Positions 35,773-44,410 of a stretch of DNA of 64,000 bases are shown here, piece by piece. This DNA is from Pseudorhodoferax sp965279475 (GTDB lineage Bacteria; Pseudomonadota; Gammaproteobacteria; Burkholderiales; Burkholderiaceae_C): NCBI GenBank assembly GCA_965279475.1, contig CBDIIA010000003.1, positions 2,294,001 to 2,358,000 of the forward strand, written 5' to 3'. The notes under the pieces were generated by a model. The model saw only the letters and a program-made list of their open reading frames with translations. It had not been told where the DNA came from and did no database searches. Position 1 is the stretch's first letter. Each line of letters starts with the position of its first letter. The position numbers and the translations under genes were made by a program.

Positions 35773-36846
35773 TTACTTGGACGCTACGGACTTGCCCGAG
35801 CCGTCCTTGATGTCGCCCCAGGACTTCTCGATCAGCGCCTTGACGCTGACGGGCATCGGCACGTAGTCGAGGTCGTCCGCCGTCTTGTCGCCGTCCTTGT
35901 AGACCCACGAGAAGAACTTCAGCACCGAAGCCGCCTGGGCCGGCTTGTCCTGCACCTTGTGCATCAGGATGAAGGTCGCGGTCGTGATGGGCCACGATTC
36001 CTTGCCCGGCTTGTTGTTCAGGATCTGGTAGAAGCTCTTGGCCCAGTCGGCACCGGCGGCAGCGGCCTTGAAGGCGCTGTCGTCAGGCGACACAAAGCTG
36101 CCAGACGCGTTCTGCAGCTGTGCGTACGTCATCTTGTTCTGCTTGACGTAGGCGTACTCGACATAACCGATCGAGTTCGGCAGACGGCTCACGAACGCTG
36201 CAACGCCTTCGTTGCCCTTGCCGCCCGCGCCGGTCGGCCAGTTGACGGCCGTGCCTTCGCCGACCTTGCTCTTCCACTCGGGGTTGACCTGGCTCAGGTA
36301 GTTGGTGAACGCGAAGCTGGTGCCCGAGCCGTCGGCGCGGCGCACCGGCGCAATGGCGGCATCCGGCAGGGCCAGTGCGCCGTTCAGCGCCTTGATGGCG
36401 GGGTCGTTCCACTTCGTGATCTTGCCGAGGTAGATGTCGCCGAGCACCTGGCCGCTGAGCTTCAGATCACCGGGCTTGATGCCCTGAATGTTGACCACCG
36501 GCACGACGCCGCCGATCACGGTCGGGAACTGGACCAGGCCCTTGGCCTTCAGCTCATCGTCGGTCAACGGAGCGTCGGACGCGCCGAAATCCACCGTCTT
36601 GGCTTCGATCTGCTTCAGGCCAGCGCCGGAGCCGACCGACTGGTAGTTGATCTTGGTGCCGGTGGCCTTGTTGTAGTCGGAAGCCCACTTCGAATAGAGC
36701 GGTGCCGGGAAGCTGGCGCCAGCGCCGGTCACGTCCTGCGCAGCGGCCACGCCGACTTGCGCCCAGGCGGCCAGACCGACCAGGCCCACGGCGGCGTAAC
36801 GCAGGCCGGTGGCGCCGAAAGACGGGGAAACAAAGTGCTTTTGCAT
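35773..36846 (-). CDS. pstS: Phosphate-binding periplasmic protein PstS
   Basis: 357 residues from the ATG at 36844-36846, preceded by AGAGG. Signal peptide to about residue 37 (AAWAQVGVAAAQ). The mature start VTGAGASFPAPLYSKW and the phosphate-site motifs (SVGSGAGLKQ, FGASDAPLT, RADGSGTSFAFTNYL) are typical of PstS. First gene of the pst-pho unit, behind a PhoB box. The open frame further upstream is not used. Confidence 0.96.
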   Translation of the reverse strand: MQKHFVSPSFGATGLRYAAVGLVGLAAWAQVGVAAAQDVTGAGASFPAPLYSKWASDYNKATGTKINYQSVGSGAGLKQIEAKTVDFGASDAPLTDDELKAKGLVQFPTVIGGVVPVVNIQGIKPGDLKLSGQVLGDIYLGKITKWNDPAIKALNGALALPDAAIAPVRRADGSGTSFAFTNYLSQVNPEWKSKVGEGTAVNWPTGAGGKGNEGVAAFVSRLPNSIGYVEYAYVKQNKMTYAQLQNASGSFVSPDDSAFKAAAAGADWAKSFYQILNNKPGKESWPITTATFILMHKVQDKPAQAASVLKFFSWVYKDGDKTADDLDYVPMPVSVKALIEKSWGDIKDGSGKSVASK

Positions 36847-36921
36847 CGAAAACCTCTTGTGAAAATAGCGTTCGGGTGGGTCAACCTGACGCAGCTGCTG
36901 CCGCGCCGATGGGTGCAATTT

Positions 36922-36950
36922 AAGAAGTTTGTGTGACAGTGCCATGACAA
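36922..36950 (-). promoter_or_regulatory. PhoB box and promoter of pstS
   Basis: On the minus strand TTGTCAT (36950-36944), GGCA, CTGTCAC (36939-36933): two direct repeats spaced by 4, matching the CTGTCAT-N4-CTGTCAC consensus in 13 of 14 repeat positions or nearly so. Ten bases on lies TAAATT (36922-36917), a fair -10, which is the usual spacing for PhoB-activated promoters. Confidence 0.8.
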
Positions 36951-37054
36951 ATCCCGCGCCGGCGGCACGGCGATGTCCGCTGTCGGATGTGCACGACGGC
37001 GCCGTCCGGCGCGCTCGCGCGGCCCCGAAGCCGGTGCTATGCTGCCGCCGATCC

Positions 37055-38560
37055 ATGCAAAACGGCACTCTTCTCGCCGCCCTCGATCTGGGCTCCAACA
37101 GCTTCCGTCTGGAGATCGGCCGCTTCGAACACGGCCAGGTCCGGCGCACCGAATACCTCAAGGAAACCGTGCGCCAGGGCAACGGTCTCGACGAAGCCCG
37201 CAACCTCAGCCCCGACGCGATCCAGCGCGGCCTTGACTGCCTTGCGCGCTTCGGCGAGCGGCTGGCCGGGTTCAAGAAACACCAGGTCCGCGCCGTCGCC
37301 ACGCAGACGCTGCGCGAAGCCCGCAACCGCGACGAGTTCCTGACCCGCGGCCACCAGGCGCTGGGCTTCCCGATCGACGTCATCCCCGGCCGCGAAGAGG
37401 CGCGCCTGATCTACCAGGGCGTAGCCCGGCTGCTGCCGCAGTCCGACGAGCGGCGCCTGGTGGTCGACATCGGCGGCCGCTCGACCGAGCTGATCCTCGG
37501 CCAGGGCTATGAAGCGCGGGTGATGGAATCGTTCCGGGTCGGCAGCGTCGCCTGGTCGATGCAGTATTTCCCCAAGGGCGAGTTCACCGCCGACGCCTTC
37601 CGCATCGCCAAGATCGCCGCCAAGGCTGTGCTCGACGAAGCACTCGACGCCTATGGCCGCGATACCTGGGACACCGCCTACGGCGCCTCCGGCACGGTCG
37701 GCGCGGTGGCCGACGTGCTGGGCGCGGCAGGTTACCCGCCCGGCGTGATTCCGCGCGCCGGGCTCGATTGGCTGATGGAACGGCTGCTGAAGGCCGAGCA
37801 CGTCGACCGGCTGCGCATCGACGGCATGAAGGACGACCGCAAGCTGGTGATCGGCGGCGGCCTGAGCGTGCTGCAGGCGGTGTTCGACCTGCTCGGCATC
37901 GACGAGTTGCATGCGGCCGACGGCGCGCTGCGCCACGGCGTGCTGTACGACCTGGTCGAGCGCGACGACGCCAAGAGCGACGTGCGTTCGGCCTCGGTCA
38001 GCCGGCTGGCCACCAAGTTCGAGGTCGATGCACCGCAGGCGAAACGTGTAGCCGCGGTCGCGGGCTCCTTGTTCGCCCAGCTGCAGGCCGGCTCGGGCAC
38101 GCCGGCCGACGAAACCGCACGGCTGCAACGCAAGCTCGACTGGGCCGGCCAGCTGCACGAGATGGGTTGCCTGATCTCGCACAGCAACTACCACCGCCAC
38201 GGCGCCTATGTGCTCGACCATGCCGATGCGCCCGGGTTCGCCATGCCCGAGCTGCACCGGCTCGGGCTGCTGGTGCTGGGCCACCGCGGCAAGCTGCGCA
38301 AGCTCGAACTCGACCTGACCGACCCGGTGTTCGCCCGCCAGTTGCTGGCGCTGCGGCTCGCGGTGATCCTGTGCCACGCGCGGCGCGACCCCGACATCCG
38401 CGGGCTGCAGCTGGGCACCAAGGCAGGGCAGCCCGGCCGCTGGATGCTGATCTGCCGCGCCGGCTGGGCCGAGACCTATCCGCAGTCGGCGCACCTGCTG
38501 CGCGAAGAGGCGCTGGCCTGGCAGAAGACGCCCTGGCAATTGCAGGTCCAGGGCTGCTGA
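37055..38560 (+). CDS. ppx: Exopolyphosphatase (Ppx/GppA family)
   Basis: 501 residues from the ATG at 37055 (MQNGTLLAALDLGSNSFRLE). Motifs of the ASKHA fold: DLGSNSFRLEIGR, VVDIGGRSTELILG and GASGTVGAVADV; the C-terminal HD-like part contains HEMGCLISHSNYHRHGAY. Removes terminal phosphate from polyphosphate. It is divergent from pstS, so the PhoB-box region at 36922-36950 may serve both. The open frame before 37055 is not supported by a start. Confidence 0.93.
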   Translation: MQNGTLLAALDLGSNSFRLEIGRFEHGQVRRTEYLKETVRQGNGLDEARNLSPDAIQRGLDCLARFGERLAGFKKHQVRAVATQTLREARNRDEFLTRGHQALGFPIDVIPGREEARLIYQGVARLLPQSDERRLVVDIGGRSTELILGQGYEARVMESFRVGSVAWSMQYFPKGEFTADAFRIAKIAAKAVLDEALDAYGRDTWDTAYGASGTVGAVADVLGAAGYPPGVIPRAGLDWLMERLLKAEHVDRLRIDGMKDDRKLVIGGGLSVLQAVFDLLGIDELHAADGALRHGVLYDLVERDDAKSDVRSASVSRLATKFEVDAPQAKRVAAVAGSLFAQLQAGSGTPADETARLQRKLDWAGQLHEMGCLISHSNYHRHGAYVLDHADAPGFAMPELHRLGLLVLGHRGKLRKLELDLTDPVFARQLLALRLAVILCHARRDPDIRGLQLGTKAGQPGRWMLICRAGWAETYPQSAHLLREEALAWQKTPWQLQVQGC

Positions 38561-38665
38561 TACGGCCGGACGACACGCCAGCCCGGTGCACGACGACGTG
38601 GCACCGAATATGCTGCACCCACCGTTTGCGGCTCCGGCCCGCCGCCCCACCTTACTGGAAACGCC

Positions 38666-39958
38666 ATGGACACCCTCGTCAGCACCTCTCCCACCCGCGA
38701 GCAGATCCTCAACGCCGTCGGCGCCTTGCGCACCGAAGCCGTCGACATGCTTGCCGAACTGGTCAGCCACCCTTCCCTGCTCGGCGACGAAGCCTCGGCC
38801 CAGGCCTGCATGCAGGGCCATTTCGAGCAGCTCGGCCTGCGCGTGCACACCTTCGCGATCGACGAAGCCCGCATCCGCGAGCATCCTGGTTACTCGCCGT
38901 CGATCGTCTCCTACGACGGCCGGCCCAACGTGGTCGGCGTGCACCAGCCGGCCGGCCCGGTCAAGGGCAAGTCGCTGATCCTGAACGGCCACATCGACGT
39001 GGTGCCGGTCGGCGCCGCGCAGATGTGGACCCATCCGCCGTTCGAGCCGCACATCGATGGCGACCGGCTGTACGGTCGCGGCGCGTCCGACATGAAGGCC
39101 GGCATCGTGGCGTACACGATGGCCTTCAAGGCGCTGCAGCAGCTCGGCTACGAACCGGCGGCGCCGGTCTACCTGCAATCCGTGGTCGAGGAGGAATGCA
39201 CCGGCAACGGCGCGCTGGCCTGCCTGGTCGAAGGCTATACCGCCGATGCGGCGCTGATCACCGAGCCCACGGTGGGCATCATGACCGGGCAGATGGGCGT
39301 GATGTGGCTAGCCCTCGAGGTGCTGGGCGTGCCGGTGCACGCCTCGGTCGCGCACACCGGCGTGACGGCGATCGAGTTCACCACCTACCTCGTGGGCAAG
39401 CTGCGCGCGCTCGAGGAGAAGTGGAACCAGCCGTCCGAGCGGCATCCGCTGTTCTGCAACCACGAACATCCGGTCAACTTCAACCTGGGCAAGCTGCAGG
39501 GCGGTGAATGGGCGTCATCGGTGCCCACGCATTGCCGCGCCGACCTGCGGCTGGGCTTCTACCCCGGCGTCACGCCGGCCGAAGTACGCACCCAGGTCGA
39601 GGCCCTGCTGAAGGACGCGCACGCCGCGCACCCGGCCCACGCCAGCGTGCAGTACCGCATCGATTACAAGGGTTTCCAGGCCGAAGGGCTGGTGGTCGAC
39701 ATGACCGAGCCGGTCGTCACCACGCTGATCGACTGCCACAAGGCGATCGCCGGGCAGGAGCCAGCGCAGGCCGCCTTCACCGGCACCACCGACGTGAAGT
39801 TCTTCCACCTCTACGGCAAGATCCCGTCGACCTGCTACGGCCCCCAGGGCGGCGGCTTCCACGGCATCGACGAATGGGTGTCCCTCGACAGCATGCAGGA
39901 GGTGACCGCGGTGCTCGCGCTGTTCATCGCCCGCTGGTGCGGCCTCAACCGACTGTAA
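38666..39958 (+). CDS. M20-family metallopeptidase/deacetylase (ArgE/DapE type)
   Basis: 430 residues. Zinc-site motifs: LNGHIDVVPVG (His and Asp), GRGASDMKAG (bridging Asp), VVEEECTGNG (catalytic Glu-Glu), and a late GGFHGIDEWV His. The insertion after residue 190 is the M20 dimerisation domain. Members deacylate N-acyl amino acids, succinyl-diaminopimelate and similar amides; substrate is not predictable here. It ends 18 bases before the convergent MocR regulator and may act with the ABC importer beyond it. Confidence 0.85.
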   Translation: MDTLVSTSPTREQILNAVGALRTEAVDMLAELVSHPSLLGDEASAQACMQGHFEQLGLRVHTFAIDEARIREHPGYSPSIVSYDGRPNVVGVHQPAGPVKGKSLILNGHIDVVPVGAAQMWTHPPFEPHIDGDRLYGRGASDMKAGIVAYTMAFKALQQLGYEPAAPVYLQSVVEEECTGNGALACLVEGYTADAALITEPTVGIMTGQMGVMWLALEVLGVPVHASVAHTGVTAIEFTTYLVGKLRALEEKWNQPSERHPLFCNHEHPVNFNLGKLQGGEWASSVPTHCRADLRLGFYPGVTPAEVRTQVEALLKDAHAAHPAHASVQYRIDYKGFQAEGLVVDMTEPVVTTLIDCHKAIAGQEPAQAAFTGTTDVKFFHLYGKIPSTCYGPQGGGFHGIDEWVSLDSMQEVTAVLALFIARWCGLNRL

Positions 39959-39976
39959 TCGCCCGGCAGGCCGCGC

Positions 39977-41530
39977 CTACCGGCGCCGCGCGCTGCGTTC
40001 GATGATGGCGGCGAGCTTGTCGAACGCGGGCCGGATCTCCTCCGGCTGCACGCCCGCATAACCCAGCAGCAAGCCCTGCGTCGCGTGGCGCGCGTCGAGG
40101 TAGTGGCGCGACAGCGGGCGCGCCACCACGCCTTGCGCACCGGCCTCGGAGCAGATCGCCACGTCGTCGTAGCTGCGGCCGTCCTGCGGCGGCAGGTGCA
40201 GCGTCAGGTGCAGGCCGGCCTCGTGGGTCGAGATCGGCCAGGCGGCGCCGAAGCGCTCGACGATGGCCGCGCGCAGCAGCGCCTGCTTGTGCGCATAGCG
40301 CTGGCGCACGCGGCGGATGTGGGCCGCGTAATGGCCTTCGGAGATGAAGTCGGCCAGCGCGGCCTGCTGCACCAGCTGGCCTTCGCGGTACAGCTCGGCA
40401 AAGCCGTCGGCGCAGCTGGCGGCCAGCGCCTTGGGCAGCACCACGTAGCCGGTGCGCACGCCGGGGAACAGCGTCTTCGACAGCGAGCCCATGTAGATCA
40501 CGCGGCCATGTGCGTCCAGCCCCTGCAGCGAGGCGAGCGGCCGGCCCTCGAAGCGGAACTCGCTGTCGTAGTCGTCCTCCAGGATCCACACGTTGCGCTG
40601 GCGCGCGTACTCCAGCAGCATGCGGCGCCGCGACAGGCCCATCACCATGCCCAGCGGGAACTGGTGTGACGGCGTCACGTACATCAGCCGCGGCGGCTGC
40701 TTCAAGTCGGCCTCCTGCGGCGCCATGCCCTCCTCGTCCACGCGGATCGGCACCGGCTGCAGGCCGCTGGCCCGCAGCAGGTTGCGCGACGCGCGGTAGC
40801 CGGGCTCTTCGAGCCACACGGTGTCGCCCACGTCGGCCAGCATCTGCGCGATGAGGCCGATCGACTGCTGGATGCTGGTGGTGATCAGCACCTGCTCAGC
40901 ATCGCAGTTGACCGAGCGCGACAGGCGCAGATGCTCGGCCAGCGCCTGGCGCAGCGGCAGGTAGCCGCCGTGGTGGGCATAGTTCAGCAGCTCCTCGGGC
41001 GGATAGCGCCAGCGCCGCCCGATCATCCGCGCCCAGGTGGCATGCGGGAACGCCGTGGTGTCCGACATGCCCAGCGCGAACGCACCGGCAGGGCTGCCCA
41101 CGATGCCTGCCTCGCGCAGCACCAGCGCGCCCCGGCGCGACAGGCCCGGCCCCTCGGCCGGCTGCGGCTGGGCAGCGGCCACGCGCGAACGCCCGGGGAT
41201 CTGCCCGGGCAGCGTGTCCGACACGAAGGTGCCGCTGCCGGCACGGCTGGTGATGTAGCCCTCGGCCAGCAGTTGCTGGTAGGCATGCAGCACCGTGTTG
41301 CGCGACAGGCCGGTGTCGTCGGCCAGCGAGCGCGACGACTGCAGCTTGGTGTTGGCCGCCCATTCGCCACGCAGGATGGCCTGGCGCATCGCGTCGTAGA
41401 TCTGCCGGTTCAGCGGATCGCTGGAGTCTTTGCCATCGCGTTCGAGGCGCTGGAGAAGGAAATCGGAGAGCAGCAAAGTGGCACCGTCAAGAAAAAGAAA
41501 ACTGGCTCTTTCGAAGATACCAGTCATCAC
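39977..41530 (-). CDS. MocR/PdxR-family regulator (GntR HTH fused to aminotransferase domain)
   Basis: 517 residues from a GTG at 41530 (ATG at 41527 is next). Winged HTH of the GntR type about 38-105 (DPLNRQIYDAMRQAIL ... SRNTVLHAYQQLLAEGYI), then a class I aminotransferase fold with the PLP lysine in YMGSLSKTLFPGVRTGY. Such proteins sense PLP or an amine bound to it. The conserved N-terminal LLLSDFLLQRLERDG would also fit a TTG start at 41476, which would leave the direct repeats at 41518-41545 in the upstream region. Divergent from the peptide-type ABC importer, which it probably controls. Confidence 0.86.
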   Translation of the reverse strand: MMTGIFERASFLFLDGATLLLSDFLLQRLERDGKDSSDPLNRQIYDAMRQAILRGEWAANTKLQSSRSLADDTGLSRNTVLHAYQQLLAEGYITSRAGSGTFVSDTLPGQIPGRSRVAAAQPQPAEGPGLSRRGALVLREAGIVGSPAGAFALGMSDTTAFPHATWARMIGRRWRYPPEELLNYAHHGGYLPLRQALAEHLRLSRSVNCDAEQVLITTSIQQSIGLIAQMLADVGDTVWLEEPGYRASRNLLRASGLQPVPIRVDEEGMAPQEADLKQPPRLMYVTPSHQFPLGMVMGLSRRRMLLEYARQRNVWILEDDYDSEFRFEGRPLASLQGLDAHGRVIYMGSLSKTLFPGVRTGYVVLPKALAASCADGFAELYREGQLVQQAALADFISEGHYAAHIRRVRQRYAHKQALLRAAIVERFGAAWPISTHEAGLHLTLHLPPQDGRSYDDVAICSEAGAQGVVARPLSRHYLDARHATQGLLLGYAGVQPEEIRPAFDKLAAIIERSARRR

Positions 41531-41545
41531 GTACTGTACCGGTCA
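41518..41545. promoter_or_regulatory. Direct repeats in the mocR/ABC-importer divergent region
   Basis: TACCAGTCA (41518-41526) and TACCGGTCA (41537-41545), start-to-start 19 bases, lie between the divergent genes. Tandem direct repeats are the common operator form of MocR regulators. They overlap the annotated mocR start, which favours either autorepression at the start or a downstream start. Confidence 0.45.
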
Positions 41546-41618
41546 CGAATCTTGCTTCCCCAGTTTGCATTCACCGTCCCGCTTCCTTCAACCTTCTCTC
41601 ATCAAAGGGCTCGACCAC

Positions 41619-43208
41619 ATGTCCCACTCGAACCATCCCCTGGCTGGCCTGCGCCGCCCCGTGGCGCTGTGCCTGACCGCGCTTGCGATGCTGGCCGGCA
41701 GCGCCTGGGCCCAGACCCGCGGCGGCACGCTGGCATTGATCGCCAACCCCGAGCCACCCTCGATCGTGCTGGCGATGAATTCGATGGTCGCATCCCAGTA
41801 CATGGGCAGCAAGGTCTACCAGGGCCTGCTGACCTACGGCCCCGACCTGAAACCGCGCGCCGAGCTGGCCAAGTCTTGGAAGATCTCGCCCGACGGCCTG
41901 ACCTATACCTTCGAACTGCAGGACGGCGTGAAGTGGCATGACGGCAAGCCGTTCACGGCGGCCGATGCCGAGTTCAGCATCGGCAAGATGCTGCCGGCCG
42001 TGCACGTGCGCACACGTGTCGTGCTGAACAACTACGTCGCCTCGGTCAAGGCCACCGGCCCGCTGGCGCTCGAGATCAAGCTGAAGACGCCGTTCCCGCC
42101 GTTCATCTCGATGTTCGAGGTGGGCACGATGCCGATGATGCCCAAGCACATCTACGACGGCGCCGACTACGCCACCAACCCCGCCAACCAGAAGCCCGTG
42201 GGCACCGGCCCGTTCGTGTTCAAGGAATGGAAGCGCGGCGCCTTCGTCAAGCTCGACCGCAACCCCGACTACTGGAAGAAGGGCCTGCCCTACCTCGACA
42301 GCGTGGTGTTCTACCTGATGCCGGACGCCGCCTCGCGCGTGGTCGCCTTCGAGAAGGGCGAGGTCAACGTGATCCGCAGCGGCGACATCGAGATCTCGGA
42401 TGCGCGCCGCCTGCAGAAGCTCGCCGGCGTCGACTACACGACCAAGGGCTGGGAGCTGTTCTCGCCGACCTTCCACGTGCAGGTCAACATGCGCAAGCCG
42501 CCGTTCGACAACCTGAAGGTGCGCCAGGCGATGCAGCATGCGATCGACCGCAACTTCGTCATCAACACCATCTTCGACGGCATGAACAAGCCGGCCACCG
42601 GCGCCTTCGCGTCGACCGAGATGTTCTACGAGAAGAACACGCCGCAGTTCCCCTACGACCTGAACAGGGCCAAGGCACTGGTCAAGGAGTCGGGCATCGA
42701 CGTGGCCAAGCTGCCCCCCATCAAGTTCCTCAGCATCTCGCTCGGCGGCAACTACGACCGCTTCTACGAATACGCCAAGCAGCAGCTCGAACAGCTCGGC
42801 TTCAAGGTCACGATCGAAGCCGCCGATGCCGGCACCTGGGGCAGCAAGGTCAGCAACTGGGACTTCGACATGACGGCCAACCTGCCGTACCAATACGGTG
42901 ACCCGGCGCTCGGCGTGGCGCGGCTCTACATCACGAAGAACATCACCAAGGGTAGCCCGTTCGCCAACAACCAGGGCTACAGCAACCCCAAGGCCGATGC
43001 GCTGTGGGACCAGGCCGGTGTCGAACTCGACCCCGCCAAGCGCCAGAAGCTCTACAGCGACCTGCAGGTGATCCTGTCGCAGGAAGTGGCAAACCAGTAC
43101 GTGATGGACATCGAGTTCGCGACCATCAGCAGGTCGACGGTGAAGAACGCCGTCACTTCGGCCCACAGCCTGACGGAAAACCTCGACACGGTGTATATCG
43201 CGAAATAA
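41619..43208 (+). CDS. ABC transporter substrate-binding protein, dipeptide/oligopeptide type (SBP_bac_5)
   Basis: 529 residues from the ATG at 41619. Sec signal peptide ending GSAWAQ (about residue 30). Mature protein has the family motifs PRAELAKSWKISPDGLTYTF, LQDGVKWHDGKPFTAADAEF and VGTGPFVFKEWKRG. Members bind peptides, glutathione, opines or amino sugars. First gene of an importer unit; followed by repeat copy D and two permeases. An upstream in-frame opening to 41430 overlaps mocR and is not used. Confidence 0.88.
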   Translation: MSHSNHPLAGLRRPVALCLTALAMLAGSAWAQTRGGTLALIANPEPPSIVLAMNSMVASQYMGSKVYQGLLTYGPDLKPRAELAKSWKISPDGLTYTFELQDGVKWHDGKPFTAADAEFSIGKMLPAVHVRTRVVLNNYVASVKATGPLALEIKLKTPFPPFISMFEVGTMPMMPKHIYDGADYATNPANQKPVGTGPFVFKEWKRGAFVKLDRNPDYWKKGLPYLDSVVFYLMPDAASRVVAFEKGEVNVIRSGDIEISDARRLQKLAGVDYTTKGWELFSPTFHVQVNMRKPPFDNLKVRQAMQHAIDRNFVINTIFDGMNKPATGAFASTEMFYEKNTPQFPYDLNRAKALVKESGIDVAKLPPIKFLSISLGGNYDRFYEYAKQQLEQLGFKVTIEAADAGTWGSKVSNWDFDMTANLPYQYGDPALGVARLYITKNITKGSPFANNQGYSNPKADALWDQAGVELDPAKRQKLYSDLQVILSQEVANQYVMDIEFATISRSTVKNAVTSAHSLTENLDTVYIAK

Positions 43209-43209
43209 C

Positions 43210-43304
43210 GACATCCCCCAGTCTGCGCGCACTGCGTGTCGCTTCGCCAACCCCCTTTGCAAGGGGGCGACACCAGCGGCCTGGCAAAGCCAGTTCCGCG
43301 GTGT
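43210..43304 (+). repeat. Dispersed intercistronic repeat, copy D
   Basis: About 95 bases beginning 1 base after the binding-protein stop: GACATCCCCCAGTCTGCGCG, then CACTGCGTGTCGCTTCGCC, the palindromic C5TTTGCAAG5 core (43251-43267), and GGCCTGGCAAAGCCAG. Nearly identical to copies B and C. Between two co-directional genes of one transporter operon. Confidence 0.88.
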
Positions 43305-43402
43305 CCCTGGTATGGCGCCTCGCCAGTTGCAGGGGCCTCAGGTACCGATATTGCTTTCTGATACGGTGACGCGACAACCTGTCGCGCGCTGGAGAAACTC
43401 GC

Positions 43403-44410
43403 TTGAAATTCGCTTCCTTTCTCGCCACCAAACTCGGCAAGGCCCTGCTGGTCATGCTCGGTGTGGTGGTCGTCAACTTCTTCCTGATCCGCCTCGCGCC
43501 CGGTGATCCGGCCCAGGTGCTGGCCGGTGAATCCGGCGCCGGAGATCCGAGCTTCGTGCTGCAGCTGCGCCAGCAGTTCGGCCTCGACCAGCCGGTGATG
43601 ACGCAGCTGGCGCTCTACATCAAGAACGCACTGCAGCTCGACCTGGGCTACTCGTACCGCAACCACGTGCCGGTGCTCGACCTGATCCTCGAACGCCTGC
43701 CGGCCACGCTGCTGCTGATGGCCGCCGCCTTCGTGCTGTCGATCACCATCGGCGTGGCGCTAGGGGCCTTGGCGGCGCGCACGCGCTACATCAACAAGCA
43801 CCGCTGGCTCGACAGCGCGGTGATGTCGGGCGCGCTGCTGCTCTACGCCACGCCGCTGTTCTGGCTGTCGCTGCTGTCGGTGATCGTGTTCTCGGTGCTG
43901 CTCGGCTGGTTCCCCGCCTTCGGCATGGAGACCGTCAGCGCCGGGCTCACCGGCTGGGCGCGCCTGGGTGACATCGGCATGCACCTGGTGCTGCCGGCCG
44001 GCTCGCTCGCGGCCTTCTTCGTCGCCGTCTATGCGCGGCTGACACGGGCGGCGATGCTCGAGGTGATGGGCATGGACTTCGTGAAGACCGCCCGCGCCAA
44101 GGGCGTGGCCGCCAGCCGCGTGCTGCGTGTGCATGTGTTGCGCAACGCGCTGATGCCGGTGGTCACCTTCGCCGGCGTGCAGCTCGGCCAGCTGGCCGGC
44201 GGCGCGATCCTGACCGAGACCGTGTTCAGCTGGCCCGGCATCGGTCGGCTGATGTTCGACGCGCTGCTGCAGCGCGACTACCAGCTGCTGCTCGGCGTGT
44301 TCCTGGTCACGTCGGCGATGGTGGTGGGCTTCAACTTCATCGCCGACCTGATCTACCGCGTGCTCGATCCGCGCATCGGCTTCGGTTCCAGCGCAGGAGC
44401 CAAGGCATGA
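43403..44410 (+). CDS. ABC transporter permease, DppB-like
   Basis: 335 residues from a TTG at 43403. TTG is supported by GGAGA at 43391-43395, seven bases upstream. First helix LLVMLGVVVVNFFLIRLAPG and the DppB-type loop (FVKTARAKGVAASRVLRVHVLRNAL in part) are typical. About six helices. Confidence 0.88.
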   Translation: MKFASFLATKLGKALLVMLGVVVVNFFLIRLAPGDPAQVLAGESGAGDPSFVLQLRQQFGLDQPVMTQLALYIKNALQLDLGYSYRNHVPVLDLILERLPATLLLMAAAFVLSITIGVALGALAARTRYINKHRWLDSAVMSGALLLYATPLFWLSLLSVIVFSVLLGWFPAFGMETVSAGLTGWARLGDIGMHLVLPAGSLAAFFVAVYARLTRAAMLEVMGMDFVKTARAKGVAASRVLRVHVLRNALMPVVTFAGVQLGQLAGGAILTETVFSWPGIGRLMFDALLQRDYQLLLGVFLVTSAMVVGFNFIADLIYRVLDPRIGFGSSAGAKA

